Assembly (NCBI RefSeq): GCF_001545035.1
Contig: NZ_FCOJ02000042.1
Coordinates: forward strand, 1 to 64,000
DNA: 64,000 nt
Direction: 5' to 3'
DNA from: Caballeronia glebae
GTDB taxonomy: Bacteria > Pseudomonadota > Gammaproteobacteria > Burkholderiales > Burkholderiaceae
The notes beneath the pieces are model-generated. The model was not told the DNA's origin, searched no databases, and worked only from the letters and a program-made list of their open reading frames with translations. Every line of letters starts with the position of its first letter. Position 1 is the stretch's first letter. Position numbers and translations under genes: made by a program. Shown one piece after another: positions 8,437 to 17,936 of this stretch.

Positions 8437-9252
8437 TCAGTCGCTGGCAAGCCCTTCGGGATGCGCGAACTCTTCGGTCTGAGCCTCAATTGAGAGGCGC
8501 GTGTTCCTAACCTCGTAATCTTCCGATTCGCGATTATTCACCTCGTCCAACACAGCCGCTTGGTATTCGTCAAAACTCTTGCCGTGTTTTAGCGCCGAAG
8601 TCAAAGCAAATACACGGTCTTCAAGGTAGCGAATGCGCTCAGCCATCCGACGCTCAAGCTCGAACAGCTTGCTAGGCAAATCAACAAGAGTGATGTCAGT
8701 CCACGCTTTGCGGATTCGCTCGTCTCGCTCAATCTCAGCCGTCGCGAACTGGACAGCGTGCTTGTCGGCAACGTCGAGGATGGTGCGCTTTTGAGGCCAG
8801 GGCTGACTTTCCTTGGATTCCTTCCTTGCGCGAAGTCGCTCCTGATTCTCTGGCTTCGACTGGTATTCGAGCAACGCCTTCATCGCCCATTCGGGGCAAA
8901 ACCGGCTGCTAGGTTTGCCGGGCTCGATTAACCACGCCTGCACGGTGCGAGCTGAGACGTTCCGAGATGCGAGCTTAGAAATTACGGACGCTACGAATTG
9001 GCGGTCACCCGCGAATTCGCTCTCCACCATGGAGCGCATCCGGGTGCGGCGCCGTTCGTCGTGCATGGCCACCCACAATTCCTCTTTCAGCGATTCAATC
9101 TCCGTCCGAGAGAACTGCTGTCTCGGACCCGATATTGGCCGAATGGTGATATCAGTTGGCGATTGCGTATTCCGAGCGTATTCAATAGTAAAGACGGTTC
9201 CGGTCTCTTTATGAGTGCCCTGACTGCTCAGGTACGAATAAATCCAAGTCAC
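8437..9252 (-). CDS. Putative DNA-binding protein with helix-turn-helix-like and coiled-coil segments
   Basis: The frame is open from 9312, but a GTG at 9252 preceded by AGGAGAAGG is the likely start; the longer version would begin inside a perfect palindrome. The product has 271 residues. The middle (about 100-150) contains VISKLASRNVSARTVQAW followed by a Pro and Ser turn and an Ala/Leu helix, which reads like an XRE-type helix-turn-helix. The C-terminal part (LFELERRMAERIRYLEDRV) is likely coiled coil. The palindrome just upstream suggests autoregulation. No exact family is recognised. Confidence 0.6.
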   Translation of the reverse strand: MTWIYSYLSSQGTHKETGTVFTIEYARNTQSPTDITIRPISGPRQQFSRTEIESLKEELWVAMHDERRRTRMRSMVESEFAGDRQFVASVISKLASRNVSARTVQAWLIEPGKPSSRFCPEWAMKALLEYQSKPENQERLRARKESKESQPWPQKRTILDVADKHAVQFATAEIERDERIRKAWTDITLVDLPSKLFELERRMAERIRYLEDRVFALTSALKHGKSFDEYQAAVLDEVNNRESEDYEVRNTRLSIEAQTEEFAHPEGLASD

Positions 9253-9659
9253 AATGCCTTCTCCTACGCGTCCAATGCGCACATTGTGCGCGCACAATGT
9301 GCGCATCGTCAACCTTCGGTTGTGTGCCTCGGACGGTAAGCGCTATCTTGAGGACGAGAAGGCTCGGTTTGGCCGTGGCCGCACTGCAAGAGCGAAATTC
9401 AAAAGTAATGGCCCGGCGCCTTTGTAGAAGATGCCAGCCGCCGCCCTGCCCACCGTGCTGACCGAAAGTTTTCTCGCGAACGCCATCGCGGATTTCGACC
9501 TTGTCTCTCGCGAAGTATCTTTGTAGCGAGCGATGCTTGACCGCATGCGGCGCGCACCGATTGCCTGCAGTGTTCAAGTGAAACTTCGGAGGGGGATAAG
9601 GAGCGGAGTCAGTGATGACTCTGCCGTACAGGGACACCGGCGCTGGCGCGTTGTGTATG
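9253..9659. other. Upstream region of the DNA-binding protein gene
   Basis: Apart from the palindrome at 9275-9306 nothing here looks coding. A 67-codon minus-strand frame at 9343-9546 has no recognisable features. Confidence 0.4.
9275..9306. promoter_or_regulatory. Perfect 32-bp palindrome, candidate operator
   Basis: The two 16-base arms (ATGCGCACATTGTGCG and its exact complement) meet with no spacer. The right end lies 22 bases before the GTG of the putative DNA-binding protein, a normal place for a promoter or operator. The inner unit TTGTGCGCGCACAA is itself strongly symmetric. Confidence 0.6.
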
Positions 9660-10004
9660 TCAGCGTTGAACATAGACCGACATCGACTCGCCATGCACCC
9701 GCAAAACATCCCCTTGAGGCGTCCTTCTGCGAGGGATGTCATCGAACGTGGGAACGCGTCGTTTGGTGGCGACTGATGCCGGCAGCGGTGCTGCTACCGA
9801 TTTCATCGGACCCCGCTGCTTCCTACGAACCACCGGTCTCTTCACACTTGCCGGGCGCTTTTCGGCCGACTTGTGGTCACGCGCAACGCTCGATAATGCG
9901 GTACGGTGCGCCTCTGGTGGATTCCAGACCTCAACATAATGCTGACCCGCGAACGCCGTAGCGGCCATCGTCAACAGCGCGGTGAAAAGGAAGGTCTTTG
10001 GCAA
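9660..10004 (-). CDS. Small secreted basic protein, hypothetical
   Basis: A TTG at 10004 with GGGAGA upstream gives a protein beginning MPKTFLFTALLTMAATAFA, a clear Sec signal peptide with cleavage likely after AFA. An alternative ATG at 10037 would add 11 residues. The mature part begins GQHYVEVWNPPEA and continues as a Lys/Arg/Pro/Ala-rich chain ending near VLRVHGES. I believe small Burkholderia exported proteins with this YVEVWNPPEA segment exist, but their function is unknown to me. It sits at the edge of the island, so it may be native. Confidence 0.6.
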   Translation of the reverse strand: MPKTFLFTALLTMAATAFAGQHYVEVWNPPEAHRTALSSVARDHKSAEKRPASVKRPVVRRKQRGPMKSVAAPLPASVATKRRVPTFDDIPRRRTPQGDVLRVHGESMSVYVQR

Positions 10005-10263
10005 ACGTTTTCTCCCGGGTTCGTGCGCGCGGGGCATTGTTGACAGCGCGCGCCGTATTCTGCCACGCGCTCGTGTCTATTCCTGGCGCGTACCCCACTT
10101 GCAGAATGCACGCGTGCATCCACTCTCGCGGTACCTCCACGCCGTCGCAACGGTCTTTCCTCGCGTTGGGCGAATATAGTTCCGAATCAGGACGTCGCAC
10201 GTCTCGATGCTCAGCTCAAATGGGGGACACCGAGTGTACGAGCCGACCCATCGCTGAACGTAT

Positions 10264-10635
10264 AAGCTTCTGGAGACTCTGCTGTCAGATGCGGCGGCTG
10301 ACGTCGAGGTTGTCGCGCGCGAACTCGGACTGGCAGACCAGATGCGAGAGCGCCTTCGGCGTGCGCTCGACCGTGTTGACTGTGCGCAGAGTGTTTTGAA
10401 AGCAGTGCGGGGAACTGCAGGTTCAGCTGATGTGTGGACGGAGCGGCACGCACGGAGATGCGGTCGCAGCGTACCGAATGGTGAACCCACCGGAGACTAT
10501 GAGAATGACGCTTCCATAGAGGCGATGGAGCACGCTTGGGATGCGACGGAATTGCTTGCTGGAGATTGGCCACAGGACTACCCGGAGGGGGCAGTCGAGT
10601 GGCTCATCTTCGAAAAAGAGCGCGCGCTGGCATGA
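10264..10635 (+). pseudogene. Hypothetical gene, apparently lacking its 5' end
   Basis: An ATG at 10342 opens a 97-residue frame ending in a well-formed acidic stretch (EAMEHAWDATELLAGDWPQD). The same frame is open back to a TGA just before 10264 and reads like coding sequence there (SDAAADVEVVARELGLADQM), but that part has no ATG or GTG start. The gene may therefore be truncated, or start at 10342. No family is recognised. A terminator-like hairpin follows. Confidence 0.4.
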
Positions 10636-10665
10636 CTGCGGCGCATTCCTGACGCCAAGAGCTTG

Positions 10666-10719
10666 AAAATCACCCCTCGCTAAAAGTGTCCCTCGAGGAC
10701 GCGGGGGGTGGTTTTTCTT
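10666..10719 (+). terminator. Rho-independent terminator
   Basis: AATCACCCCTCGC can pair with GCGGGGGGTGGTT (two G-U pairs) around a 20-base loop, and TTTTTC follows. It fits the end of the plus-strand gene at 10342-10635. Confidence 0.5.
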
Positions 10720-10863
10720 GGAGAAAGGGAGGGGGTAAAAAGCCGAAAAAATTCAGGCTTCGCCTCATACTAATTGATAGTGTCCCCGGCCTTATCTCGT
10801 AAGGGTTTGCGGCCGAAATCACCCCCCTCGAGGGACGCTTTTTCTTAGGGGATGAGGGACACT
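10685..10863. repeat. MITE-like inverted-repeat segment next to glmS
   Basis: AGTGTCCCTC at 10685 is matched by GAGGGACACT ending at 10863, and the match extends to 12 bases with the flanking A/T pairs. A further AGTGTCCCC occurs at 10789. The 179-base segment encodes nothing. No target duplication is clear, so it could be a small mobile element or a structured repeat at the island edge. Confidence 0.35.
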
Positions 10864-10879
10864 TTCATTCTTAGTGGAC

Positions 10880-10960
10880 AGAAGGGAATAGAGCGTCGTG
10901 CCCAATCACTCCACCGTAACCGACTTCGCCAGATTCCTCGGCTTATCGACATCCGTTCCA
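10880..10960 (-). other. Putative attTn7 neighbourhood at the glmS 3' end
   Basis: The end of glmS (NLAKSVTVE plus stop) is the conserved recognition region used by TnsD, and Tn7-like elements insert about 25 bases past the stop. The accessory region starts just there. No Tn7 transposition gene is in the window. Confidence 0.35.
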
Positions 10961-12723
10961 CGCGCACAAGCCGTGTGATACGCCAACAACTGCAACGGCA
11001 CGACGTGCAGAATCGGCGACAACGCCCCGTAATGCTCCGGCATGCGAATCACGTGAATGCCGTCCTCGCTGACGATGCGGGTATCCGCATCCGCGAACAC
11101 GTACAGCTCACCGCCGCGCGCGCGCACTTCCTGCATGTTCGACTTCAGCTTTTCGAGCAGCGTGTCGTTCGGCGCGACGGTCACGACCGGCATCGCCTCG
11201 GTCACGAGCGCGAGCGGACCGTGCTTCAACTCGCCCGCCGGATACGCCTCCGCGTGAATGTACGAAATCTCCTTGAGCTTCAGCGCGCCCTCAAGCGCGA
11301 TCGGATAGTGCAGGCCGCGGCCGAGGAACAGCGCATTCTCCTTGCGCGCGAACTCTTCCGACCACGCGATGATCTGCGGCTCCAGCGCAAGCACGCTGTT
11401 CAGCGCGGCCGGCAAGTGCCGCAGTTGCGTGAAGTACGCGGCTTCGCGCTTCGCGTCCACGTGACCCCGCATCTTCGCGAGCGTCACCGCGAGCACGAAC
11501 AGACCGACGAGCTGCGTCGTGAACGCCTTCGTCGATGCCACGCCGATCTCCGTGCCCGCGTGCGTCAGGAAGGCGAGTTCCGTCTGACGCACCATCGCGC
11601 TCGTCGCGACGTTGCATACCGCGAGCGTGTGCTTGTGGCCGAGCGACTGCGCGTGCTTGAGCGCGGCGAGCGTATCGGCGGTTTCGCCCGATTGCGAGAT
11701 CACGACGACGAGCGCCTTCGGATTCGGCACCGATTCGCGATAGCGATATTCGCTCGCGATCTCGACCTGCGTAGGAATCTTCGCGATCGATTCGAGCCAG
11801 TACTTCGCCGTCACGCCCGAGTAATAGCTCGTGCCGCACGCGAGAATCAGAATGCTGTCGATCTGCGTGAACGCGTCGCGCGCGGCGTCGCCAAAGAGCG
11901 ACGGATCGAACTGATCGGCTTGCGGAATCGTGTCGGTGATCGCGCGCGGCTGCTCGAAGATCTCCTTCTGCATGAAGTGGCGATACGGCCCGAGTTCGAC
12001 CGCGCCGCCATACGCCGTCACCACGCGCACTTCGCGCTCGACGGGCAGGCCTTCGCGATCGACGATCTTCACGCCTTCGAGACCGATCTCCACGACATCG
12101 CCTTCTTCCAGGAACGCGAAGCGGTCCGTGCTGCCGGCGAGCGCGAGCGCGTCCGACGCGAGGAAGTTCTCGCCCTCGCCCACACCGACGACGAGCGGCG
12201 AACCCTGGCGCGCGCCCACGACCGTGTGCGGTTGATTCCTGTGCATCACCGCGATCGCATACGCGCCGTGCAGTTGTCTCACGGCTTCGCGCACGGTCTG
12301 AAACAGGTCGCCGCGATACATGCTGTGGATCAGATGCGCGATGACTTCGGTATCGGTCTGCGACACGAACTCGTAGCCCTTGCCCCTCAGCATCTCGCGC
12401 AGCGACTCGTAGTTCTCGATGATGCCGTTATGCACGAGCGCGACGGTATCGCGCGAGAAGATCGGGTGCGCATTGTCCGTGACGGGCGCGCCGTGCGTGG
12501 CCCAGCGCGTATGCGCGATACCAGTCATGCCGCCGAGATTCGTATCGCGCACTTGCGCGTCGAGATCGGCCACGCGCGCGACGCTGCGCGCGCGGCGCGG
12601 CTCGCCGTTGCTCAGAACGGCCACGCCGCACGAGTCGTAGCCGCGATATTCGAGCCGGCGCAGACCTTCGACCAGCACCGAGACGATGTTACGTTGCGCT
12701 ACCGCGCCGACAATTCCGCACAT
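10906..12723 (-). CDS. glmS: Glutamine-fructose-6-phosphate aminotransferase (isomerizing)
   Basis: GlmS makes glucosamine-6-phosphate from fructose-6-phosphate and glutamine, the first step toward UDP-GlcNAc for peptidoglycan, lipopolysaccharide and the surface sugars made later in this window. The 605-residue length is standard. Cys2 in MCGIVGA is the glutaminase nucleophile, and EYRGYDSCG follows in the N-terminal domain. Two SIS domains hold the isomerase site ([20 protein letters not shown]), and the chain ends in the usual NLAKSVTVE. It lies 82 bases downstream of glmU on the same strand. Confidence 0.98.
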   Translation of the reverse strand: MCGIVGAVAQRNIVSVLVEGLRRLEYRGYDSCGVAVLSNGEPRRARSVARVADLDAQVRDTNLGGMTGIAHTRWATHGAPVTDNAHPIFSRDTVALVHNGIIENYESLREMLRGKGYEFVSQTDTEVIAHLIHSMYRGDLFQTVREAVRQLHGAYAIAVMHRNQPHTVVGARQGSPLVVGVGEGENFLASDALALAGSTDRFAFLEEGDVVEIGLEGVKIVDREGLPVEREVRVVTAYGGAVELGPYRHFMQKEIFEQPRAITDTIPQADQFDPSLFGDAARDAFTQIDSILILACGTSYYSGVTAKYWLESIAKIPTQVEIASEYRYRESVPNPKALVVVISQSGETADTLAALKHAQSLGHKHTLAVCNVATSAMVRQTELAFLTHAGTEIGVASTKAFTTQLVGLFVLAVTLAKMRGHVDAKREAAYFTQLRHLPAALNSVLALEPQIIAWSEEFARKENALFLGRGLHYPIALEGALKLKEISYIHAEAYPAGELKHGPLALVTEAMPVVTVAPNDTLLEKLKSNMQEVRARGGELYVFADADTRIVSEDGIHVIRMPEHYGALSPILHVVPLQLLAYHTACARGTDVDKPRNLAKSVTVE

Positions 12724-12805
12724 GGACGTTCTTCCTTTGAAACTTGCATTCGAAAGCGCGATGCACGAAGCGCCGCGCGCGTTGGGCTGAATCTTCCGTA
12801 CAGCC

Positions 12806-14167
12806 TTACGACTTCTTTTTCACCGGGCGTACATAGCCCGTCTTGCTCACCTGCGACTTCTCGTTGAGCACCAGTTCATCTTCGCCGACGTCTTTCCACA
12901 CCGTCGTGCCGGCCGCGATCGTCACGCCGCGGCCCACGCGCACCGGCGCGACGAGTTGCGTATCCGAGCCGACGAACACGTCGTCCCCGATCACCGTGCG
13001 ATGCTTGTTCGCGCCATCGTAATTGCAGGTGATCGTGCCCGCGCCGATGTTCACGCGCGCGCCGATATCCGAATCGCCGATGTAGCTGAGATGGTTCGCC
13101 TTCGAGCCGCGCCCAAGCACCGCGTTCTTCACTTCGACGAAGTTGCCGACATGCGCCTCGTCGCCAAGCGTGGCGCCCGGACGCAAGCGCGCATACGGAC
13201 CGAGCACGACATTCGCGCCGGTCGTGCCGCCTTCGATGTGCGTGTACGCATCGACGCGCGTGCCCGCGCCGATCGTCGCATCGCGGATCACGCAATTCGG
13301 GCCGATCGTCACGTTGTCGGCCAGCGTCACGCGCCCTTCGAACACACAATTCACGTCGATCGACACGTCTGCGCCGCATTCGAGCGTGCCGCGCACGTCG
13401 ATGCGCGCCGGGTCCATCAGCGTCACGCCCGCTTCGAGCAGCGCGTTCGCGACGTTGCGCTGATGGACGCGCTCCAGTTCGGCAAGCTGAATCTTGCTGT
13501 TCACGCCAAGCGTTTCCCATTCGGCGTCCGGCTGCGCGGTGACGACTTCGACACCCGCTTCGATCGCGCGCTCGACGACGTCCGTCAGGTAGAACTCGCC
13601 TTGCGCGTTGGTGTTCTTCAGCGACGCGAGCCACGATTCGAGCGTGCGCGTCGGCGTGATGACGATGCCCGTGTTGATTTCCGCGATGCGCCGCTCTTCC
13701 TCGCTCGCATCTTTCTGTTCGACGATCTTCTTCACCTTGCCCGCGCCGTCGCGCACGATGCGGCCATAGCCGGTCGGATCGCCGACGGTCACGGTAAGCA
13801 CGCCGTAACGCTCGGTGCCCGCCGCGTCGATCAGGCGTTGCAGCGTGCTCGCGCGCGTGAGCGGCACGTCGCCGTACAGCACGAGCGTCGGAACCGACGG
13901 ATCGAGCAGCGGCAGCGCCTGCTGCACGGCGTGACCCGTGCCGAGTTGTTTGTCCTGCAAAGCAAACTGGACGTCCGGTGCGCCGACTGTTTCGCGGACT
14001 TTATCGGCGCCGTGCCCGACGACGACGACGAGGCGCGTCGGCGACAGCGTCCGGGCCGTGTCGATGACGTGCGCGAGCAATGGCTTGCCCGCCAATGAAT
14101 GGAGTACTTTCGGCAGGGCGGAGCGCATGCGCTTGCCCATGCCGGCAGCCAGAATCACGATGTTCAT
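12806..14167 (-). CDS. glmU: Bifunctional UDP-GlcNAc pyrophosphorylase / glucosamine-1-phosphate acetyltransferase
   Basis: GlmU acetylates glucosamine-1-phosphate and then couples it to UTP to give UDP-GlcNAc. The 453-residue protein has the N-terminal nucleotidyltransferase motif [15 protein letters not shown], a YGDVPL site, and a C-terminal left-handed beta helix made of hexapeptide repeats (for example [15 protein letters not shown]). UDP-GlcNAc is also the starting sugar for pseudaminic acid made by the cluster at 35504-40557. Upstream of glmS on the same strand, so probably co-transcribed. Confidence 0.98.
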   Translation of the reverse strand: MNIVILAAGMGKRMRSALPKVLHSLAGKPLLAHVIDTARTLSPTRLVVVVGHGADKVRETVGAPDVQFALQDKQLGTGHAVQQALPLLDPSVPTLVLYGDVPLTRASTLQRLIDAAGTERYGVLTVTVGDPTGYGRIVRDGAGKVKKIVEQKDASEEERRIAEINTGIVITPTRTLESWLASLKNTNAQGEFYLTDVVERAIEAGVEVVTAQPDAEWETLGVNSKIQLAELERVHQRNVANALLEAGVTLMDPARIDVRGTLECGADVSIDVNCVFEGRVTLADNVTIGPNCVIRDATIGAGTRVDAYTHIEGGTTGANVVLGPYARLRPGATLGDEAHVGNFVEVKNAVLGRGSKANHLSYIGDSDIGARVNIGAGTITCNYDGANKHRTVIGDDVFVGSDTQLVAPVRVGRGVTIAAGTTVWKDVGEDELVLNEKSQVSKTGYVRPVKKKS

Positions 14168-14264
14168 CGCTGGAAGCCTTGCTGGGTATGACGAGCCGCC
14201 AATTTATCACGCGGCTCTTTGGCGCAGTGCGGCGAAGCCCACGCTGCGCCTTATTGGATAAAGG

Positions 14265-15224
14265 TTACAGATCGTCGAATTGCACAATTGAAACCGTGCC
14301 GGACGATCCTGACGGTTCGGTTGCACACGGTTCCTCGTCGAACGCGATATCGCCTTGCGGGTCGGCCTCGCCCGTGGCGCGCAGCCCGGCGAACGGGAAA
14401 AGTTTGCTGTCCATCAAATGTGACGGCGCCACGTTCGACAATGCGTTGAACATGTTTTCCACGCGCCCCGGAAAACGCTTGTCCCATTCGCGGATCAGCG
14501 CCTTCATTTCCGCGCGTTTCAGGTTCGGCTGGCTGCCGCACAGATTGCACGGAATGATCGGGAATTCGCGCAGTTCGGCGTATTTTTCGAGATCCACTTC
14601 CTTCACGTAGGCGAGCGGACGAATGACGATGTTCTTGCCGTCGTCGGATTGTAGCTTGGGCGGCATGCCTTTCAGCTTGCCGCCGTAGAACATGTTGAGC
14701 AGCAGCGTTTGCAGGATGTCGTCCCGATGATGGCCGAGCGCGATCTTGGTCGCGCCAAGTTCACCCGCCACGCGATACAGAATGCCGCGGCGCAGTCGCG
14801 AGCACAGCGAGCATGTCGTCTTGCCTTCCGGCACGAGCCGCTTGACGATGCTGTACGTGTCCTGATTCTCGATGTGAAACGGAATATCGAGCTTGGCCAG
14901 ATAGTCCGGCAGAACGTGCTCCGGGAAGCCCGGCTGCTTCTGGTCGAGATTGACGGCGACGATCTCGAAGTTGATCGGCGCGCGCTCGCGCAGGCGCATC
15001 AGGATTTCGAGCATCGCGTAGCTGTCCTTGCCGCCCGACAGGCACACCATGACCTTGTCGCCTTCCTCGATCATGTTGAAGTCGCCGATCGCCTCGCCGA
15101 CCTGGCGCACGATGCGCTTGAACAGCTTGTTGTTCTCGTACGCTTCCTTCTGCTGGCGCTTCGTCAGCGGCTCGCGCGTGGGCTTTTCCGCCTCCGCTGC
15201 TGCGATCGTGTCGGGCGCGTTCAT
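14265..15224 (-). CDS. ttcA: tRNA 2-thiocytidine(32) synthetase
   Basis: TtcA thiolates cytidine 32 in tRNA using an iron-sulfur cluster. The frame is open much further upstream, but the ATG at 15224 overlaps the folB stop as ATGA and gives the standard MNAPDTI start. The 319-residue protein shows the PP-loop SGGKDS (63-68) and two cysteine pairs, CSLC and CNLC, expected to hold the cluster. The C-terminal tail after SHLMDSKLF is acidic and low in complexity. Confidence 0.95.
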   Translation of the reverse strand: MNAPDTIAAAEAEKPTREPLTKRQQKEAYENNKLFKRIVRQVGEAIGDFNMIEEGDKVMVCLSGGKDSYAMLEILMRLRERAPINFEIVAVNLDQKQPGFPEHVLPDYLAKLDIPFHIENQDTYSIVKRLVPEGKTTCSLCSRLRRGILYRVAGELGATKIALGHHRDDILQTLLLNMFYGGKLKGMPPKLQSDDGKNIVIRPLAYVKEVDLEKYAELREFPIIPCNLCGSQPNLKRAEMKALIREWDKRFPGRVENMFNALSNVAPSHLMDSKLFPFAGLRATGEADPQGDIAFDEEPCATEPSGSSGTVSIVQFDDL

Positions 15225-15622
15225 GCTCGTTCCTCTTTGATGCGGAAAACTTCGACGCCGACCGCATCGCAATCGGGATAAACGTCGGGCTTCTCCGTCG
15301 ATACGGCCACCGCGCGCACGTTCGGATGCGCGAGCAAGGCGGCGGCGACGTCGTCGCACAGCGTTTCCTGCAAGTGAATGTGGCCGCGCTTCACGCGCTC
15401 GGCGATGGTCGAGCGCATGAAGTCGTAGTCGACCACTTCGGCCAGTTTGTCCGCGACGGGCGTCGACAGCGCGAGCGGCACGTACAGCTCGACGTTGATC
15501 ACGACACGTTGCTCGCCGCGCTTTTCGAAGTCGTGCACACCGATGTTGATGCGCACTTCGTAGTTGCGCAGAAAGAGCCGCCGGCAATCGGCCAGCCGGG
15601 GATGCGAAAGTGCGGCAAGCAT
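15221..15622 (-). CDS. folB: Dihydroneopterin aldolase
   Basis: FolB cleaves 7,8-dihydroneopterin to the hydroxymethyl pterin used for folate. The 133-residue protein has the family's [14 protein letters not shown] start region and the conserved Glu/Lys segment [18 protein letters not shown]. Its stop overlaps the ttcA start. The FolM-like reductase gene lies 28 bases upstream on the same strand, making a small pterin operon. Confidence 0.9.
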   Translation of the reverse strand: MLAALSHPRLADCRRLFLRNYEVRINIGVHDFEKRGEQRVVINVELYVPLALSTPVADKLAEVVDYDFMRSTIAERVKRGHIHLQETLCDDVAAALLAHPNVRAVAVSTEKPDVYPDCDAVGVEVFRIKEERA

Positions 15623-15650
15623 GTTGGTTCCAATATTGAGTAGACGCGTT

Positions 15651-16493
15651 TCAGGGCTTTTGCGCGCCGATCATGTACATCACGTCGCGCGGGCTCGGCA
15701 CGAGATGCTGGCCGCCGTCGACGACAAGCGTCGTGCCGGTCACGCCATGCGCGTTTGCGAGATAGCACGCGGCCTGCGCGACGTCATCGACCGTCGATGC
15801 GCGGTTGAGCGGCGTCACGCGATGCGCCGTCTCGAACGACGCGGGCGTCTGCCCGGTGGAAATCAGCGTCAGACCGGGCGCGAGGCCAACCACGCGCAGT
15901 TTCGGACCCAGCGCCTGCGCGAGCGCGACGGTGGCGTTTTCGAGCGCCGCCTTCGTCAGCGTGTACGACAGGTAGTCCGGGTTCATGTTGTACAGCTTCT
16001 GGTCCAGCACGTTGATGACGACGCCGCGTAGCGCGTCGTCGGCGGCGGCTGCATCGGGCGTGATCTCGTGCAGCATGCGCGCGAGCGTGATCGGCGCGGC
16101 GACGTTGACGGCGGTCATTTCCAGCAGCTTCGCGAAACCGAAGTCGATGGCCGTGTCTTCGTCGAAACGCGACGCGCAGTTCACCACGCAATGCAGGCCG
16201 CCGAACGCCTCGGCGCACGCCGGCACGAGCCGCTCGACCTCGGCCTCGACCGCCAGATCCGCCTTCAACGCGACCGCGCGCCGCCCGAGCGCCTCGATCT
16301 CCGCGACGGTTTCGTGCGCTTCATGCGCCGAGCGCCCGAAATGCACGGCCACATCCCAGCCTCGCCGCGCGAATTCCAGCGCAATGCCGCGCCCGATGCG
16401 CTTTGCCGCCCCGGTCACGAGCACGGCGCGGGTAAGGGAAACGGGACCGGATGACGGCGCGTTGGCGGAAGAAAACGGCTTGGAAGCGCTCAT
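15651..16493 (-). CDS. Short-chain dehydrogenase, FolM/pteridine reductase-like
   Basis: The 280-residue protein is a classical SDR: TGAAKRIGRGIA (nucleotide binding, about 26-37), NCAS, and a YTLTK catalytic pair. The Arg in the glycine-rich motif and the placement next to folB suggest a dihydromonapterin or dihydropteridine reductase (FolM), acting in pterin recycling. The first 20 residues are a Ser/Pro-rich extension. Substrate is inferred from context. Confidence 0.75.
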   Translation of the reverse strand: MSASKPFSSANAPSSGPVSLTRAVLVTGAAKRIGRGIALEFARRGWDVAVHFGRSAHEAHETVAEIEALGRRAVALKADLAVEAEVERLVPACAEAFGGLHCVVNCASRFDEDTAIDFGFAKLLEMTAVNVAAPITLARMLHEITPDAAAADDALRGVVINVLDQKLYNMNPDYLSYTLTKAALENATVALAQALGPKLRVVGLAPGLTLISTGQTPASFETAHRVTPLNRASTVDDVAQAACYLANAHGVTGTTLVVDGGQHLVPSPRDVMYMIGAQKP

Positions 16494-16506
16494 TTACAAT
16501 ACTGGG

Positions 16507-17712
16507 ATGAATCCAAATGCCAGACAATCCGATAGTTTACCTGCTCCGGGCGCCGACGCGCTCGCACAGTCCGACGCGCTTACGGACTTGATCAGCGGGC
16601 GCATCGCGGCGGCGGGCGGCTGGCTGCCGTTCGACCGCTATATGGACCTCGCGCTGTACGCGCCCCGCCTCGGCTACTACAGCGGCGGAGCGATGAAATT
16701 CGGCCGCCGCGCGGAAGACGGCAGCGATTTCGTCACCGCGCCCGAACTGTCCCCGCTTTTCGCGACGACACTGGCGCGGCCCGTCGCGCAAGCGTTGCAG
16801 CAAAGCGACACTCGGCAGTTGATGGAGTTCGGCGCGGGCACCGGCAGGCTCGCGACGGGCTTGCTTAGCGCGCTCGCCGATCTCGACGTGGCCTTCGACA
16901 GCTACGCGATCGTCGATCTTTCGGGCGAGTTGCGCGATCGCCAGCGCGAGACCATCGCGAAGCTGGCCCCGGCGCTCGCCGCGAAGGTGAAATGGCTCGA
17001 TGCGCTGCCCGACCGGTTCGAAGGCGTCGTGATCGGCAACGAAGTGCTCGACGCGATGCCCGTGCGTCTCGTCGTGCGCAAGCTCGGCGCGTGGCACGAG
17101 CGCGGCGTCGTGATGCTGAACGACCGCTTTGCCTTCGACGACCGGCCGATCGCGCCGGATGCGCAGATCGAATCGATCGATGCCGCCATCGACGAATCGA
17201 ATGACGAGCCGTTCGCCGAGTACCTCACCGAAACGCACGAAGCCGCGCTGGCGTTCACGAAAACCGTTTGCACGATGCTCGTGCGCGGCGCGGCGTTTTT
17301 CATCGACTATGGCTTTCCGCGGCGGGAGTTCTATCACGCGCAGCGCGCGACGGGCACGCTGATGTGTCACTACCGGCATCGCGCGCACGCGGACCCGTTT
17401 CTGTATCCGGGCTTGCAGGACATCACGGCGCACGTGGAATTCACGGGCATCGCGGAAGCGGGCGTCGAAACGGGCGCGGATCTGCTCGGCTTTACGTCGC
17501 AAGCGCGATTTCTGATGAATGCCGGCATCACCGATGTCTTGAGCGATCTCGATCCCGCCGACGTGAAGCGCTTTCTGCCCGCTGCGAATGCCGTGCAAAA
17601 GCTGCTGTCGGAAGCGGAAATGGGCGAGCTTTTCAAGGTGATCGCGTTCTCGCGCGGCATTCCCGGCACGCTCGACGCATTCGCGACGGGCGATCGTTCT
17701 CACACGTTATGA
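16507..17712 (+). CDS. MidA/NDUFAF7-type SAM-dependent methyltransferase
   Basis: The true start is taken at 16507, 13 bases from the divergent SDR gene, not at the start of the longer open frame. The 401-residue protein has the family's PFDRYMDLALYAPRLGYY opening, FVTAPELSPLF, and the SAM-binding MEFGAGTGRLA. The mitochondrial homologue methylates an arginine of complex I subunit NDUFS2; the bacterial role is less clear. Divergent from the pterin operon. Confidence 0.85.
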   Translation: MNPNARQSDSLPAPGADALAQSDALTDLISGRIAAAGGWLPFDRYMDLALYAPRLGYYSGGAMKFGRRAEDGSDFVTAPELSPLFATTLARPVAQALQQSDTRQLMEFGAGTGRLATGLLSALADLDVAFDSYAIVDLSGELRDRQRETIAKLAPALAAKVKWLDALPDRFEGVVIGNEVLDAMPVRLVVRKLGAWHERGVVMLNDRFAFDDRPIAPDAQIESIDAAIDESNDEPFAEYLTETHEAALAFTKTVCTMLVRGAAFFIDYGFPRREFYHAQRATGTLMCHYRHRAHADPFLYPGLQDITAHVEFTGIAEAGVETGADLLGFTSQARFLMNAGITDVLSDLDPADVKRFLPAANAVQKLLSEAEMGELFKVIAFSRGIPGTLDAFATGDRSHTL

Positions 17713-17722
17713 GTGCGCGATC

Positions 17723-17917
17723 ATGATCCGCTGGGTTCTCACGACGTTCATCGCGCTCGCGATTCTTTCGGGCTCGCTGCCTTGGTTGAAGAAGATCGGG
17801 ATCGGCCGACTGCCGGGGGATTTCACGCTGCGGATCTTCGGGCGTGAGTATTCGTTCCCGTTCATGTCGACGTTGGTGCTGTCGATGTTGTTGTCGTTTC
17901 TTGCGCGGGCGCTTTGA
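17723..17917 (+). CDS. DUF2905 small membrane protein
   Basis: This 64-residue protein has two hydrophobic segments around a LPGDFTLRIFGREYSFPF core, the hallmark of DUF2905. It lies 10 bases after the MidA-type gene and is probably co-transcribed. Function unknown. Confidence 0.85.
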   Translation: MIRWVLTTFIALAILSGSLPWLKKIGIGRLPGDFTLRIFGREYSFPFMSTLVLSMLLSFLARAL

Positions 17918-17936
17918 CGCGCCTCCTGAAAAACGC

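Noticed and set aside
10106-10119. 14-base palindrome ATGCACGCGTGCAT
   Set aside because: Short symmetric sequences of this kind are expected by chance in GC-rich DNA, and no gene start is adjacent.
915-10905. Tn7-type transposon
   Set aside because: Only the attTn7 location fits; no tns genes or clear Tn7 ends are visible in the window.
10852-12867. 671-codon plus-strand frame over glmS
   Set aside because: It is antisense to glmS, is very rich in Arg and His, and has no recognisable domain; a common artefact of high GC.
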